From: Stenopsyche tienmushanensis
Taxonomy: Eukaryota > Arthropoda > Insecta > Trichoptera > Stenopsychidae
Assembly (NCBI GenBank): GCA_008973525.1
Contig: WACJ01000361.1
Span: 228,414 to 292,413, forward strand
DNA length: 64,000 nt
Direction of reading: 5' to 3'
This document shows, piece by piece, positions 34,392 through 47,184 of the stretch. How positions within the stretch are numbered: the first letter of the stretch is position 1; each line of letters begins with the position of its first letter. The position numbers and the translations under genes were made by a program. The notes beneath the pieces are model-generated. The model made no database searches. It saw nothing but the letters and a program-made list of their open reading frames with translations, and was not told where the DNA came from.

Positions 34392-34926
34392 TTAACCTTT
34401 TCGTTAGTGAGCAAATTTAAAATCGATGAAGTCGTTGATGTCATAATCGCTTTACACCGATTATATTCTGTCAGCTCCTAATCAGCGTAAGACAATCTTC
34501 AATTCGAAGCATAGCCACTTGTCATGAACACTCGTCATTTCTTTACATAAACAATGCACAAAAAATCGATTCAAGTGCTCCTCCTTTAGAAGGAAATGAT
34601 AATTGAACAAAGACTCATTCAACACGCAGCGAAGAACAGCAAGCAGTTAAATAAACAAACACTCTCGATAACACACAATATTCGGTCGTTTCTTTGCGTA
34701 AACAAATAACACACTTGAAATCGAAATCATTATAAGTCGATAAATTTGGGCTTAACGATCTATACAATCATGCGATGCATATGAAGAAGCTATCCGTCTC
34801 AGTCTCCCGAACTGCGCTAAGTTCTCTTTGTCTCTGTCCGCCTCGGAGCTTCAATGCACAAGAGTGCTCTTTCTGAATAGTGAAGGTCAAAACGGATATT
34901 TCCGTAAGTACTCACGAAAAGGTTAA
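34392..34926 (-). mobile_element. TTAA-bounded MITE, most complete copy
   Basis: The ends are TTAACCTTTTCGTTAGTGAGC and the complementary GTACTCACGAAAAGGTTAA, so both the 13-bp inner repeat and the TTAA are kept. The 535-bp interior has no ORF. Family copies at 31890, 44659, 1418, 54655 and 61220 differ by substitutions and indels. Confidence 0.85.
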
Positions 34927-37102
34927 TCTATGGAGTTTACTATTTTATTTAAAATTAACGATTTTAATGTGCATATTCCACATTGTGGACTTAATAAACA
35001 AATCAGTTGCAGATATGACTTGAAACATTGATTGTGCATACGGTAAGAGCCTAATGAAAATTAATTTGAAGAATGCACATTTGGTCTTCACTCTGATAAG
35101 AATGTAAAATAAACATTGAAAACATATTTTAATTGTTAGCTAAAAGATTCGTGCTCCTGTCGGGTTCGTGTTCGCGGATTGAGTAAATCCACATCCATAA
35201 AATCAAAACTTAGAATTGGAAAATTTCGCTGATTTTCTAAGAATTGAGCAGTACGGAATTCTAAGAATTGGATTTTTTTAGCATAATTAAGAACATTTTA
35301 TTCTTTCGATTGTAATAAACTTACTACATGAATAATATTGTACTCTTAATACTATTTTTTTACATATTGACAATTTGTCAGATGATTTTTCATTTCTATT
35401 TTTATCTAGGGGCTTTGAATTTAAAATATATTCATAGAAATTTCATTCTAGAAATTGTCTAAAATATTATAGTTAACATGTAGATGACAAATATAATGCC
35501 AATTATTAATTAAATATATAATATTATTAGACTAAATATTTGCATAGTGGTTTAGATTCTGGACTCTTACTGTAAACGTTTGGGTACAAATTCAGAATGT
35601 GAAAAAAAAATCACCGTACCAACAAATTTGAGAGATCGGAAATATGAATATTTCTGATCGATTGTTTCGATCCAGATTTATCCTGATTTCCTGGATTTGA
35701 AAAGTAAATCCTGAGGCGATTGATAACGTCGTGCAGGTACGCCTGTGTGTGATTGAATTTGCAACAATAATCAAATTATCCTTTAAAAATAACGATAATT
35801 TCGCTATTCGCTCATAGACTCTCTCCTCTTCTACATGAATTTTAATTCCTATCCAAATAATCATATCATTGCTTTACCACTTGTGAAAGGCAAATGGGAA
35901 AACACTACACGAAAATCCCTAGTAACCTCATAATGGAGATTGCTTACTTTCGAGCTATTTGATATGGCATATTAAATCAATCAATTATAACATGCAGTAC
36001 AATAATCAATAAGTTCGTAGGATTTCCGATTTCATAGAAACCACTTCAGTTTCGGCAAAAATAAGGGTTTTCGCTCGGTCGTTCAATGGATATATTTAGA
36101 TTAAATCGTGTATGTCTGCATACCATAAGGAAGATATTTTTAAATGGCCTTTTTTATATCGATTATTAAAAATATTTTCTCCGTTAAATTATAATGTCTC
36201 CATATGGGTTCCCAATAAAAAATGGATTAGGTTGTAGAATAGCCCGAGGCACAGATAATGTCTCGACGTTGAAATAATCTGGCGGCATGTGGAGGCCTAG
36301 AGCCAACAAGGGCCCTTGCCACAGCAGCACTGAGAGGCTTTTCAGCCGATGGAGCCAATATAGCAGGACCTCCCGGACTCATCGCAGGAGCCCTCGGGAG
36401 CGCACATGTGTCCGATACGTGACTTTCCACCCGATTAAAGACTTACTGATCTGTTATGGGGATTTGATTCCCCGCCGGGGGATTGTTTAACGGTTAATCT
36501 GTCGCCGTCCTCCCTTGTTTCAAATGTTATTGTATATTTTGAGCCATGACGTACGTCCTTTGTCATCAGACACGCTCCTGTCTTTTTTCATCAGCTAAAA
36601 TGCCATCCTCGAAAAGGTGATCATTGCTATATCGATAACCCCGAGTGATCCAACAGTGTAAGTCTGTTTCCAGTTCTAAAATCATCAGATCAAAACATCC
36701 ATATCTACTATATCACTCAATAAATTTGTAGGATTTTTTTGTCGGTCATTGCAATTTCTTCTAAAAAAATATTATAAACTCATTCAGCGATGTATTTTAT
36801 TTTGAGTTTTGAGGCATTAAGTTAAATAAAAATTAATTAGCAAATGTATTTTTTTAGAATTTCATTTTCAGTCGATTTATAACGAAACTATATATTACGA
36901 CGTCATTAATTTTCAATAATATCATTTGATTAAATTATTGCAACATTTTTACAGACAGATTTCAATTTACATACGTGCATTAACTGTTAAAACTTAAATG
37001 AAAACGCTATACTTTAAAGTTTAAACAACACATATTACCAAATAACTAGACAGCAGTCGCGTATTAGAATTCGTTCTAATTGATCGTGATGGATGATGTC
37101 TT
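34927..37102. other. Noncoding with GC-rich island
   Basis: No gene is recognised. The part at about 36230-36490 is GC-rich (GGCGGCATGTGGAGGCC, GGAGCCCTCGGGAGCGC). Overlapping 67-codon frames on both strands there look like a composition effect. Elsewhere the sequence is AT-rich. Confidence 0.45.
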
Positions 37103-37415
37103 ATTAATTCGAAAGATATTTATATTGGGGTCCTCGGTTACCCCATGCAATGCTTAATTGTATTTTTCGCAAGCACTATGTGAGTCAGCATGTCATGATA
37201 TTTAGGGTTGAAATTTATCGCCAGCCTGAGCAGCATTTATTTATTCCAAATCAGCACCCCTAAAATACTCTGTACCGCCTTATATCCCCAAGCGCATGCT
37301 TGTCTTTATTATACTTTCTATTGAATTCCTTCAAAATACCAGAGACCATTCAACGATTCCTCCAAAGTCCCTAGAACTTATTCATTACTCCTGTGTACAA
37401 ACGAGCTTATCACGA
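37103..37415 (-). promoter_or_regulatory. Duplicated noncoding block F, copy 2
   Basis: The reverse complement matches 19621-19920 along about 300 bp, with the exact 25-bp core at 37243-37267 and the complementary TGAGTCAGCA at 37181-37190. An open frame of 71 codons at 37296-37511 is not shared with the other copy, so conservation is not at the protein level. Confidence 0.6.
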
Positions 37416-38098
37416 ATATGTAATATTCATACTTCGAGCTTTCAAGCTTACCGGCTTAATGCTAGTATGCGAATTTGTTTGTCTTCTTGTTATTCATGCG
37501 ACATCGTTTAAAATTAAGTTTTAGATCATGCTCAACATATACACGATTATAGACTGTGGCTGTACTATGATGATACCGTGAACAAATGTAACGTTATTTT
37601 TTTTTAATTAAATTCACTAAATTATTATCTAAAAACTTCATCTTAATTACTAATCTTAAAAACTTAACGTCGTGTCAATTTTTCCTACTTACTTTAGTGT
37701 CAACGACTACTATTATTATGTATTTGAATTTATCAACGAAGAAAACACTTCTAAGCGGCTCAATTTTAGCCTTCTGACAGTTCGTATGGCACCCACTTGT
37801 CCAGCATTTTCAGTTAATATTTCAACCCTTTTCACGACATTGTGTCCCAATTTGAAATCATACGAAAAGCTAGTTGTTTTTTTTGTTGGCGCTATTCATT
37901 TGAAAGCAAAAATGAATCAATATTTAAATGCAATTAATTAATATTTTACCTTTTCCAATTTGTTTTTTGAGTTGTTAAAAAAATCACTGCATAATCAAAC
38001 TAACATAATTACGAGAAGAGTTGCTTTTATTATTATATTTATTTCAGTATGTTTCAATAATAATATTTTCTTGAAACATTACTTATTTTATATTTATA

Positions 38099-38575
38099 TA
38101 CAGGATATTTTGCATATGAAACGACAATTTTTTGGTGGTTTTTTGGTGATTAGGTGGATCTTTCACAGATAGGTACTATTTCTTAAGTGTGGGTTTGTCG
38201 AAATCCAAAAAAATATCCAATAGTTCACCTTTAAATAGTCATAACTTTTTAATCTCTGGTCATAATAGTACAAAATAACTCTTTTTGTGATCTAAATAAA
38301 TCATTATTTTATTCAAATTGTTTAAATAAAATTACTTCTGCGCTTCCAAAGTCACATAAAATGTGCAGACTAATGAGAAGTGTCAACTTCTAAATTCATT
38401 GAACAAAAAACTAACAACTCTTTTGAACTAAGTTTAGTTTGAAAAAGTTTTCTAGATTATACTCTTTCTATCGATATGCTACATGTCATACAAATTATTC
38501 AATAAGTCGTTAAATTTGAAGAGTTACCAGTATGCCAGTGTCAGGGTCAAGAAAATACTTTTTATGTTTAACATC
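38099..38575 (+). mobile_element. TACAGG-TIR element, left part
   Basis: The sequence starts TACAGGATATTTTGC beside TA and runs in register with 5203-5710 (AGTCATAACTTTTTAAT.T.TGGTC, ACTAAGTTTAGTTT..AAAAGTT, CAATAAGTCGTTAAA). The right half including the transposase scrap is absent. Confidence 0.7.
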
Positions 38576-40044
38576 GTTTGTAAAAATGCTTCCAAGTGAT
38601 TATGTTACTCTTTTTATTGTAAATTAGTATTAATAACGATACACCTTAGATTGGACTCAAATCAACGATCTTTTACTATTCGGGTGATCACTTTGTATAT
38701 AGAATTTTTGGAATGGTTGTTTATAAAAAGCATATTAATATTGATGATGATCCAATGAGTATTGTTAAAATTTGACTTGAATCATTAAAACTCGGACATC
38801 TCTGTTCGTTGTTTTAAGTCCAAGTATGATAAATGGTTGTTTTTTCAAATTCTCTGAGTTTGATGGTTATTTATTATTATTAACTCCAAAATAATTAAGA
38901 AATTACTCCATAAAGCATCATCGATACTTGGCACTTTTTACTTCCAACGTACGGCGGTCTTTATGTGTTAATCAAGACACGGCCATTCAAAACATGGGGT
39001 GTAAATAAGAGTATCATTTCCTTAAGTAGACTGCTTCTTTGTTTGTTTAGAAAGCCATGACTTTCGATAAATTTAGCACTTGTTTCGGGTCGTGAAACAT
39101 CCAAAGATTCATCCCGTAATTACATACATCGTCGACCCGGGTAATTTGTCACAAGTCACCGCTTTATAGGGAAAGGTTTCATCGAGCGTCATAAATTGGC
39201 CCACCCCAACGTCGATTCCAAATATGTACCACGTGCAGGCGCTAAAGTGTGAAAACATATGTATAATGAAGGGTGATGATCACTCTACCCTGGCCGGAGA
39301 AAATAAATCTAATTCTAGAATGTTTACTTAACAAGTCATTTTTCATTTGACAGGACGGGACACCGACATTCTTCGCTGGTGTTGAATGTTATTATTGACG
39401 ACAATGGATGCGAAGACATGCAGATGCCTGACAAATTTTATTGCAACTCAAACAACAAGCAAATTTAAATACGTCCACAATCTGTGAATGTTTCCCAGAC
39501 AATACAATTTACGCGCCTTGACTCTTAGGCTAACTTGTCGTTTTGCTGGTCGAACGAGAAACAAAGAACTATTAAGATGCGTAGTATATGTACAGGTGTA
39601 AAATATCACTGTTTTTGCCCTGCGAGTATAAGAAATTCAAACAATGTGCTTTTAGTCATTCTTTAGTATTCCCGTTGGCATATATTGATGGCGAAGATTT
39701 TGCAATTCAGTTATTAGTTGACTTGAATGCTTTAATTTTATGAACCACACTGTCAAGATCTATATTCAAACGAATATTGGAGGATTAAAATATAATAAAA
39801 TACATTCATAATTGGGATGCATGGATAAAACATTTTACTAAAGATTCTCGATCATTGATTTGTAACATCTATTAAAATATAAAATATTTTTGCCACTCAC
39901 TCTTAGATCCTCTCCTACCTATATATGCCTATTCAAGTAATCTTATCCTTAAAAAAATCTCTTATAGGGATCGATCTATAACGTATATTAGCGAGCCTTG
40001 AATCAAATTGAGTTAAGAATATATTAGATGTATTGATAAGTCTT
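38576..40044. other. Noncoding with complex island
   Basis: No gene is recognised. The part at about 38930-39330 is higher complexity, with GTCGACCCGGGTAA and a CACGTG at about 39232. The remainder is AT-rich. Confidence 0.4.
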
Positions 40045-40400
40045 TGCCGATTATTTAATAACGAATGAATTAACTTTTTTTATTTACAAAATCTTACAAA
40101 ACATAATTTCTTTCATTACTGCCTACTATTCTCTACAGGTGTTTGAATTTTTCAATTCCTCTTTTGAAATTGTTTTCTATGTGTACAAATATGATTTTCG
40201 ACTTCAATTGCGTTTCAATTAGTATTCAAATATACATCCTTCAAATAATGTACCAAAAATCAAAAAGTTGATAATCTGTCGGAGCCAGGTTTAGTGATTA
40301 TGGAGAGTATGGTAAGCTCTTCCCATTTTAATTCCCTGATTTTTCTGAAAACGTGAAAACTTTTAGGCCCTCCTAATATATATATTTTCGGCAAAGTTTT
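40045..40400 (-). pseudogene. Mariner transposase C-terminal relic
   Basis: Minus-strand pieces read KVFTFSEK, then GKSLPYSP.SLNLAPTDYQLF (third catalytic Asp region kept as APTD), then FKRGIEKF and DFVNKK, in the order of a mariner C-terminus. Stops interrupt the frame. The left edge near TTGATAAGTCTTTGCCG may be a terminal repeat. Confidence 0.6.
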
Positions 40401-41545
40401 TTCTTTTATACCGGGTTTATGTTTTCAATATTATCTAAATTACATTTAATCACATACTAAGAGATTGAATAATTGTCTCTATTTGAGGTTCAGCATACGA
40501 AGTAAATTTCATATATGCAATTTCTTGACGTCTTTTATAAAATTTGAGCCTTCGTACTACATCATATCATCCATCAAATTTTGATGTAATTTAATACTGA
40601 TGCTGGATCCAAACAAGGATTATTTGTTTTTTAGAATGTATGTGCATTTTTTATACAATACATCTCGTCTAGAATAATTTTCTTATCAATTTTTAATTTT
40701 CTTCTAAAGGAGTGATGGTATATTTGATACACGTTGAGCAATGAAACGCAATCGACATCTGTGGAAAGCTAATTATGTTCAAAATAAAAATTCCGAATAA
40801 AATAGATTAAAAGTTACAATAGTCAATGTGCCTTGTAAATTTCAAAGCGGGAATCTAGCGTTTCATAAATAAAACGACTCGTTCGTAGAATGTCAGACAA
40901 AATGGAAAAGCGAGTTGGGTGATCGAAAGTACTTTGAAGAGAACAAGTACTCTTTCGGGTGCTAAAATTGAATACTTTTATACACCGAGGCAAAACAATA
41001 AAAATAACTTGTCTATGCGATTTAACGACCCATAAGATTTTTAATAAATTTTTAACATTTTTTTTCATAACAAATACAACGTATAAAAAATATTTTTGGG
41101 CTTTATTAGAACACTTCTATATAATACTAAAAAAACACAATTAAAAAAATATATATTATATCGTATTTATAACATCAAAATGGCATGTCAAAAAAGATGC
41201 AAGTCCGTAGTGTTCATTAGTTTTTTTCATTCAGGCTTACCTGAAACCAAAAGTCAAAAAGATTCTTAATTTTTATGGATGTCGTTATTAATATTTTTTG
41301 ATTAAAATGGCGCTAGGTCGAAAAAAAGTTAGGAAAAAACATCTATTTTAGGGGTATTTTTTAATATGAAATGTGAGATAAAATAAACAATTTGACTTGA
41401 TTTTGCGAATCACAAAAGGCATGCGTGTGTAAAATAAGCTCGTAAAATTTCAGATCAATCGGCCACTTGGTTTTTCGAAATTCTATAAACGCTGCATGCA
41501 AAAATGTCGTTTCGAGAAAAACGCGTTTATACGCGAAATATAGTA
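40401..41545. other. Noncoding with dispersed-repeat piece
   Basis: AT-rich; TTTCGAGAAAAACGCGTTTA at 41512-41531 recurs at about 20765. No gene is recognised. Confidence 0.45.
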
Positions 41546-41855
41546 CTAATCAGCGATTACAGCAAAAAGCAATTCTTCATCTATTTCAGCCTTGTCTCTT
41601 TTGGGTGATCTGACGCCTCTGCGAGCTGTTCTAGCTTCTTTAGAAGATTTGGAACCTCGGCGGTTGGCAAGGCGTATAAGTTCTTTGTTGCGCGTCAAAT
41701 ATTCAAGAAATTCAGGGTAAATCTGGATCGAAACTTCCAAATCTGTTGGTATATTTTTCGATAAACTGGATTTAAATCTGAACCTGTATAATAAGCGTTC
41801 AGGATCTAAACTACTATGCCGACACTTGGTTGATAAATATTCATTTGAATGTATA
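41546..41855 (-). CDS. Unassigned open frame, possible exon or TE remnant
   Basis: On the minus strand the frame is open for about 100 codons, ending TAG at 41546-41548; an ATG lies at 41738-41740. The composition looks protein-like, unlike most frames here: SLDPERLLYRFRFKSS, then IQIYPEFLEYLTRNKELIRL and a basic stretch with RRGVRSPKRDKAE. I do not recognise the family. It abuts a dispersed repeat on its C-terminal side, which favours transposon origin. A host exon cannot be excluded. Confidence 0.3.
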
Positions 41856-43941
41856 GGAAATTAATTTTGAACGAAGTTTTCGATTTATTGAAAATCTATT
41901 ACATTTTATGCTCGTTACATGTTCCTTTGCTCTGGTATCTTTATCATCTTCTTTTGAAGGTAATATCTTTATTTCATTTTAAATAGTTCAAAGATTGAAA
42001 CTTTGCGTTCATAAAAAGAAAAGCATCCTCTCGCTGTGAAGATATATCTCGATTTATTAGCTGAGAAATTTATTTTTTGTATTTTTCCGGAGACGTTTTG
42101 AACGCCCAATTACATGGACATTTCATATCTGAAACACATTTCAAACGTCTTCATCGATGAATATGATTTTATTGCTTATTAGTTCGTTCTATTACAAAAA
42201 TATTGAAATGTTACGCAATAAATAAGCCATCCACGGTGCTATCATGTATTTGACCTTCCTAAATTTCCGCATAAAAAGAGTTTTTTACATCCTAAAATGC
42301 TTCAAACTTTTCATATTATGTACTCGACTCGTAAACTTGAAAATGGGAAAATGATAAAGCTCTTTAGACCCGCGCATGTAAGCTCCGAACAAAATGAAGG
42401 CCGCAAGGGCAATATAAGATATCAAATATTATTTCCCTTCTGGGTGTTTTCCACCGGAAGAAGGAATTCCAACGATTATTTAGGGGGAGCAACATATGCA
42501 GAGGTCTTCAACTGCAAGGGGACTCACCCTCCCCCAACCCCCAGCGTATATATGAGAGCATTTCATTTTGATTTGTATTTCGTTCGACATCAAATCAAAT
42601 TAATATGTGCTCATTGTTATCAATATTTCAGACAAACTGTACAATCCACACGCTAAAGCTGAATCCATCAAAGGCCATAAAATTGCTTTAAATTAATACT
42701 ATTATTTCGAACAGATCACTCGATTGGCAAACTGTGCTTTGATGGACAAACGTTTTCTGTTTATGTTGCGTCAAAAGGATCACAGCATCCAAAATAGAAC
42801 GAGCATGTTCGTATTTGGTTTATACAGATTTTTAACTTATTAATTAAAAAAATCAATCTCATAGAATATTTTATACATACAAAATAAAATATTTTTCAAT
42901 TAATGGGTTAATTTAATTCGAATGTGATATGGCTTATGATTCCTTAAACATTATAGACTCGATGCTTAAAAATTAATACATGGACTTTTATTAGTAGAAG
43001 GGCAGGGAGAAAGGATGAAAAATTAAGATCTAACATATTAAGTGTTATTAAATGCTATCTGAAAACGCGTACGTTTATCGAATACTGATTAATTAAAATA
43101 AATGGTACAAAAATTCTTCAAAAAAAGACAGCTACTGTAAATAATCCCACTTTTTTTATTGTACTTACTTAAAAAAAAATATTGGAAAATTATAGGTTTT
43201 TAACACTAACTTCTGCAACAAAATCTCAGAAGACCTTGAGAATTGATGAATGAAGAAAGTCAATAGATAACAAGAAATTATAATAATTAGTAATAAAAAT
43301 AAATGGACCATCAGATCACGACAATGCCCTTGTAATATTAAATTATTTCCCAAGAAGTCAGTTTCACTCAATTCAATTTTTTGTTCATTGGTGAGATAAA
43401 TAGCAAAGATATCGCAAAAAAAACTAAATAACAAAAATCGAAATTGTAATCTCCGTGTGTGACAAAGCGCCCGTTCTAATGCACGATTGTGTGTATTTAT
43501 ATGGGGTCGGTATTGCATATATGTCATTCCACGATTTGTTCCATCTAGTTTGTATTGTTGAATGCAAACCAGAATGCACGTGCAATTTCATTAATTAATC
43601 AAGCCACCTTGGATAAATTCAGCATAATATTCTTAATTGGAAGCGGCAAATAGTTGTTTATTTATAAATATAATAACTTTTTGCGAGTCGAATGGCACTA
43701 TAAACATAAAGTGAAGAGATGCAAATGAGAAGTAAGATGTATTTGATACAAAATAGCTCTGGATATAATTGTGAAGAGATTCTTTCGGCAATTGTTGACG
43801 TTGAATCGGTTCGATAATAATTTCAAACTTTCATAGCATCAGATTTTATACAAAGGAAACAAAACAAGTTGCTGCCATCTTCATCGAAAATATTTTTTTA
43901 TTGCGTGAAATTTAAAGTTCCGTAACATTTTTTGGAGGAGC
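41856..43941. other. Noncoding with complex island
   Basis: The part at about 42290-42660 is complex and includes a C-rich CTCACCCTCCCCCAACCCCC run; the 119-codon frame there has no recognisable domain. The 120-codon minus frame at 43165-43527 is hydrophobic and low complexity. No gene is called. Confidence 0.4.
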
Positions 43942-44210
43942 ACCCTCGGCATATTGCTCGCGTAGGTTTCGGTGCGCATCAAACGGCGTCCCGAATTTAA
44001 TATATCGGCGCATTTGAGCCGGGGGTGTGAGGATGTATATATGCGGATGAATTTGGCCGTATCCTTTTATTGTTCGGCTCGACACACAGGGGTCGTGCCG
44101 GAGCATCCCTTTGTTTGCGTCACGTGGCACAATTGGCAGCACGTGGCACAAAGCGCACCCCGCAACGCAACTAGGGGATGAGGAGGCACCTGCTTTTAAG
44201 GTCATCGAAT
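43942..44210 (-). promoter_or_regulatory. Duplicated noncoding block E, copy 2
   Basis: The reverse complement matches 18994-19218. Both E-boxes are kept (CACGTG at 44121-44126 and 44140-44145, 13 bp apart). This copy has about 45 extra bp near the middle. Frames on both strands (69 and 97 codons) are not conserved in the other copy. Located 6.5 kb from block F here, versus 0.4 kb in copy 1. Confidence 0.55.
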
Positions 44211-44658
44211 CCCTCCGAATCTGCTCTTTGAGTTACCTATGCGTGTGTGCATCCACAATTTGCAACACTTTACCCAATTCATGAGACGTCAGAAGCTGAC
44301 ATTGAATAAAAAATCAAGCTTTTCTATCGTGGAATATTGACATCCCGTTTACTTTAGGTCGCTCCTATATGAAATTCATCGACAACGCACTTTGCCATTT
44401 CAGTATGTCCTGAGCTTACATGAAAATATTTTGTTCAAACTTTAAAGCACTTTATCACGTCAAAAAAATCGAATCGAAGAATAATTTTCGAAAGTTATAA
44501 AGATTAAAAAAATCGGATTATTTCAATGCTTTACAGCTAATTCGCGAAATACGCTCGAAGCAATCACTCCATCCAGATTGCGCCCCAACTGCTCTGAGAC
44601 CGCTGCAGTCGCAGGTTTATCCCAATACCTGCTTTTGTTTGTAGCTCAGAGATTCTCG

Positions 44659-45214
44659 TTAACCTGTATGGGAGTACTTACGGAAATATCCGTTTTGACC
44701 TGCACTATTCAGAAGGAGCTCTCTTGTACATTGAAGTTCCGAGGCGGACAGAGACAGAGAGAACTTAGCGCAGCTCAGGAGACTGAGATGGAGAGCTTTC
44801 TCGTATGCATCTCATGATTGTATAGATCGTTAAGCCCAAATGTATCCACTTATAATGATTTCGATTTCAAGTGTGTTATTTTTTTACGCAAAGAAACGAC
44901 CGAATATTGTGTGTTATCGAGAGTGTTTGTTTATTTAACTGCTTGCCGTTCTTCGCTGAGTGTTGAATGAGTCTTTGTTCAATTATCATTTCCTTCTAAA
45001 GGAGGAGCAAATGAATCGATTTTTTGTGCATTGTTTATGTAAAGAAATAACGTGGTCTTGTATTCACTATCAAGTGTTCATTTACAATTGACACTGCCTC
45101 GAATTGAAGATTGTCTTACGCTGATTAGGAGCTGACAGAAAGTAATCGGTGTAAAGCGATTATGACAACAACGACTTCATCAATTTTAAATTTGCTCACC
45201 AACGAAAAGGTTAA
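44659..45214 (+). mobile_element. TTAA-bounded MITE, inverted copy
   Basis: The copy begins TTAACCTGTATGGGAGTACTTACGG and ends CACCAACGAAAAGGTTAA. It is inverted relative to 34392-34926. The 79-codon frame inside is not conserved among copies. Confidence 0.8.
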
Positions 45215-45479
45215 GGACGTTTCTTATCTGTGCTCTACAAAAAAAGTGCACAAAAACAAAGAGCTCTATAGGAAGTGCTTCAAAAACTGAATAGCTAACC
45301 AATAAATTGATTAAAAAAAAGTGTCTTAACTTAATAGAAAATATAAGAAATACTATTTTACTGATTCACATTCCCTTCAGCATTCACACTGCTCGGAAGG
45401 TCTAGATTCTCGGTATAGATTGCAGAAGATTTTCGTGGAATTATTTACAGAAAACATTTGAAACAAATATTAACGAAAA

Positions 45480-45606
45480 AAATTTGAAAAATTAAGTCAC
45501 AAGGGTTGAGATGGGGCTCACCAAAAAAATGTTCAAGAGGGGGTCTGCCAAAAAAAAATTGCTCTATAAGGGGTCCGCATACTTCATAAGTTTAAAAACC
45601 GCTGGT
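45480..45606. mobile_element. hAT-like element end
   Basis: The sequence with GGGGTCTGCC, GGGGTCCGC and the terminal GTTTAAAAACCGCTG is a common form of a non-autonomous hAT end (complement CAGCGG.TTTTAAAC). The left end and a target-site duplication were not found. Confidence 0.5.
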
Positions 45607-46797
45607 CTAGAGCTTTCCTCTGATTGACTTGAAACGTTGACAAAATATTCTTAATATGTCGTACTATTAAATAATAAAAAAAAATCAAAACTCGTGTGAG
45701 TAACCCCCCAAAACAATGAAGTATTAGTTCCGTCTATGATTAGTTATCTTTATAAAGTTGCACTTTCTATTTTAAGAAAACTAGGATTAGGAGCCGACTA
45801 CGACTAGACAATAATTTAAAATGTTGAACACACGACCATGGTTTGAAGAGCTTTCAGCACCAATCTAAGATCAAATATCGCACTGAACTAATAATAAAAC
45901 GATCATTACAATAATTTCTTATATTACTACAATTATGCATAATGAAATATCTGTATTTGCTTCCAACATTATAACATCAGCACTGATCAGCTACTAATCA
46001 ATTTTTGGTCGTTTTAAAGCGAAAAATCTGTATACGTTCATGACCATGCTATTTCAAAACCACGCCAAATAAGGATCGGTTTTTCACCCAATTAATTGTA
46101 TTAAATTATCAATGAGTCTGTTTCTGTTTTTATAATTGAAGAATATAGTAATAGAAAATAGAAAGATAAAAAGTAATGCTTATAAATAAAATATAACATT
46201 ACACCAATATCCATAGTTCATTAATGGAGTCAAATATTATTTAAAAAAAAACGTTCGTATTAATAAGATCGAGAAATACTTTTATTAGGCGCTTCCCCAA
46301 AAACAAAATTTAATAATGCAAAAATAAGGGTAGTTTTCTTCGTAAATGTCGTATTTAATCAGATTAGTTGCGAAACTCCGGGGAGCGTCAACATCTAATC
46401 CAACTTGGATTACCAATTATAAATTATGACCTAATATTAGAAGTTTGAAATAATAAAATAAAAGTTAGCACACGATTTGCTTCCAAACTTTAATATCACC
46501 TGTATTGAAAATCTTTCCTTTTTATTGCAAAGTAGAGTGGCAAATTGTTCCATTGAAAAGTTTTTGGTTCAATAACAGTTGTTTTCCGTTTTTTTTTATT
46601 TGTAAATGTGATCCTTTGATATAAATTATTATTTAATAGATCAATTTCACCTTTGATTTTTAAATCCTAAATAACAAGGAAAAAATTAGTCATGCATCAT
46701 TATTGGTAGTGTTATTTTGTTTCAAATAATATCTAAAACATTAACAGGCTCCAACCAAATATAATAGGAGAATTTATTACAGCTAATCGATTTAGAT
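45607..46797. other. Noncoding, nothing recognised
   Basis: AT-rich sequence without ORF, repeat match or hairpin that I can support. Confidence 0.5.
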
Positions 46798-47030
46798 GTG
46801 TGTTTAGAACTCGGGGACTTAGGGACGTTTGCCAAGTAATAAAATACTAAGGTTGGGGAGAATCTGAAACGCCCTTTTGAAAGCCTCGTCGTGCGCCGCA
46901 CCCGTTTAGATACATCCCTGTCTTAGGGGAGGGATTAATCTAGCGACTCCCGACAATTCGGAGACGTTTATTAAAAATCGAAAGTGGTCGTAATCACCGG
47001 ATTGCATAGGATCTTTTAAACCACACAATA
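46798..47030 (+). repeat. Direct repeat of 11078-11305
   Basis: Second copy of the diverged repeat described at 11078, same orientation, 35.7 kb away. It is more GC-rich than the first copy. Confidence 0.6.
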
Positions 47031-47184
47031 CGCAGCCTACACATATTCCACATTGATATTTTATGTACAAATGATATATGGAAATAGATATTTTTTTTCT
47101 TCTATATAGACTTCAACTACGTGTTCTTTATGTAACAATATCATTTTACGTATTTAAAAAAATGCGCGGGGGAGAAACTATAGC

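Noticed and set aside
25690..36450. Possible third inverted duplicate pair: 25690-25915 versus 36245-36450
   Set aside because: The position would fit the E-F inverted duplication and a short stretch (ATAAATCTG.CGGC-like) aligns, but the rest needs many gaps. By eye it is not better than chance between two GC-rich islands.
42297..42656. 119-codon + frame as a gene
   Set aside because: No recognisable domain, no splice context, and composition shifts along the frame.
43165..43527. 120-codon minus frame as a membrane protein gene
   Set aside because: Hydrophobic runs come from T-rich codons (Phe, Leu, Ile); no start context or homologous motif.
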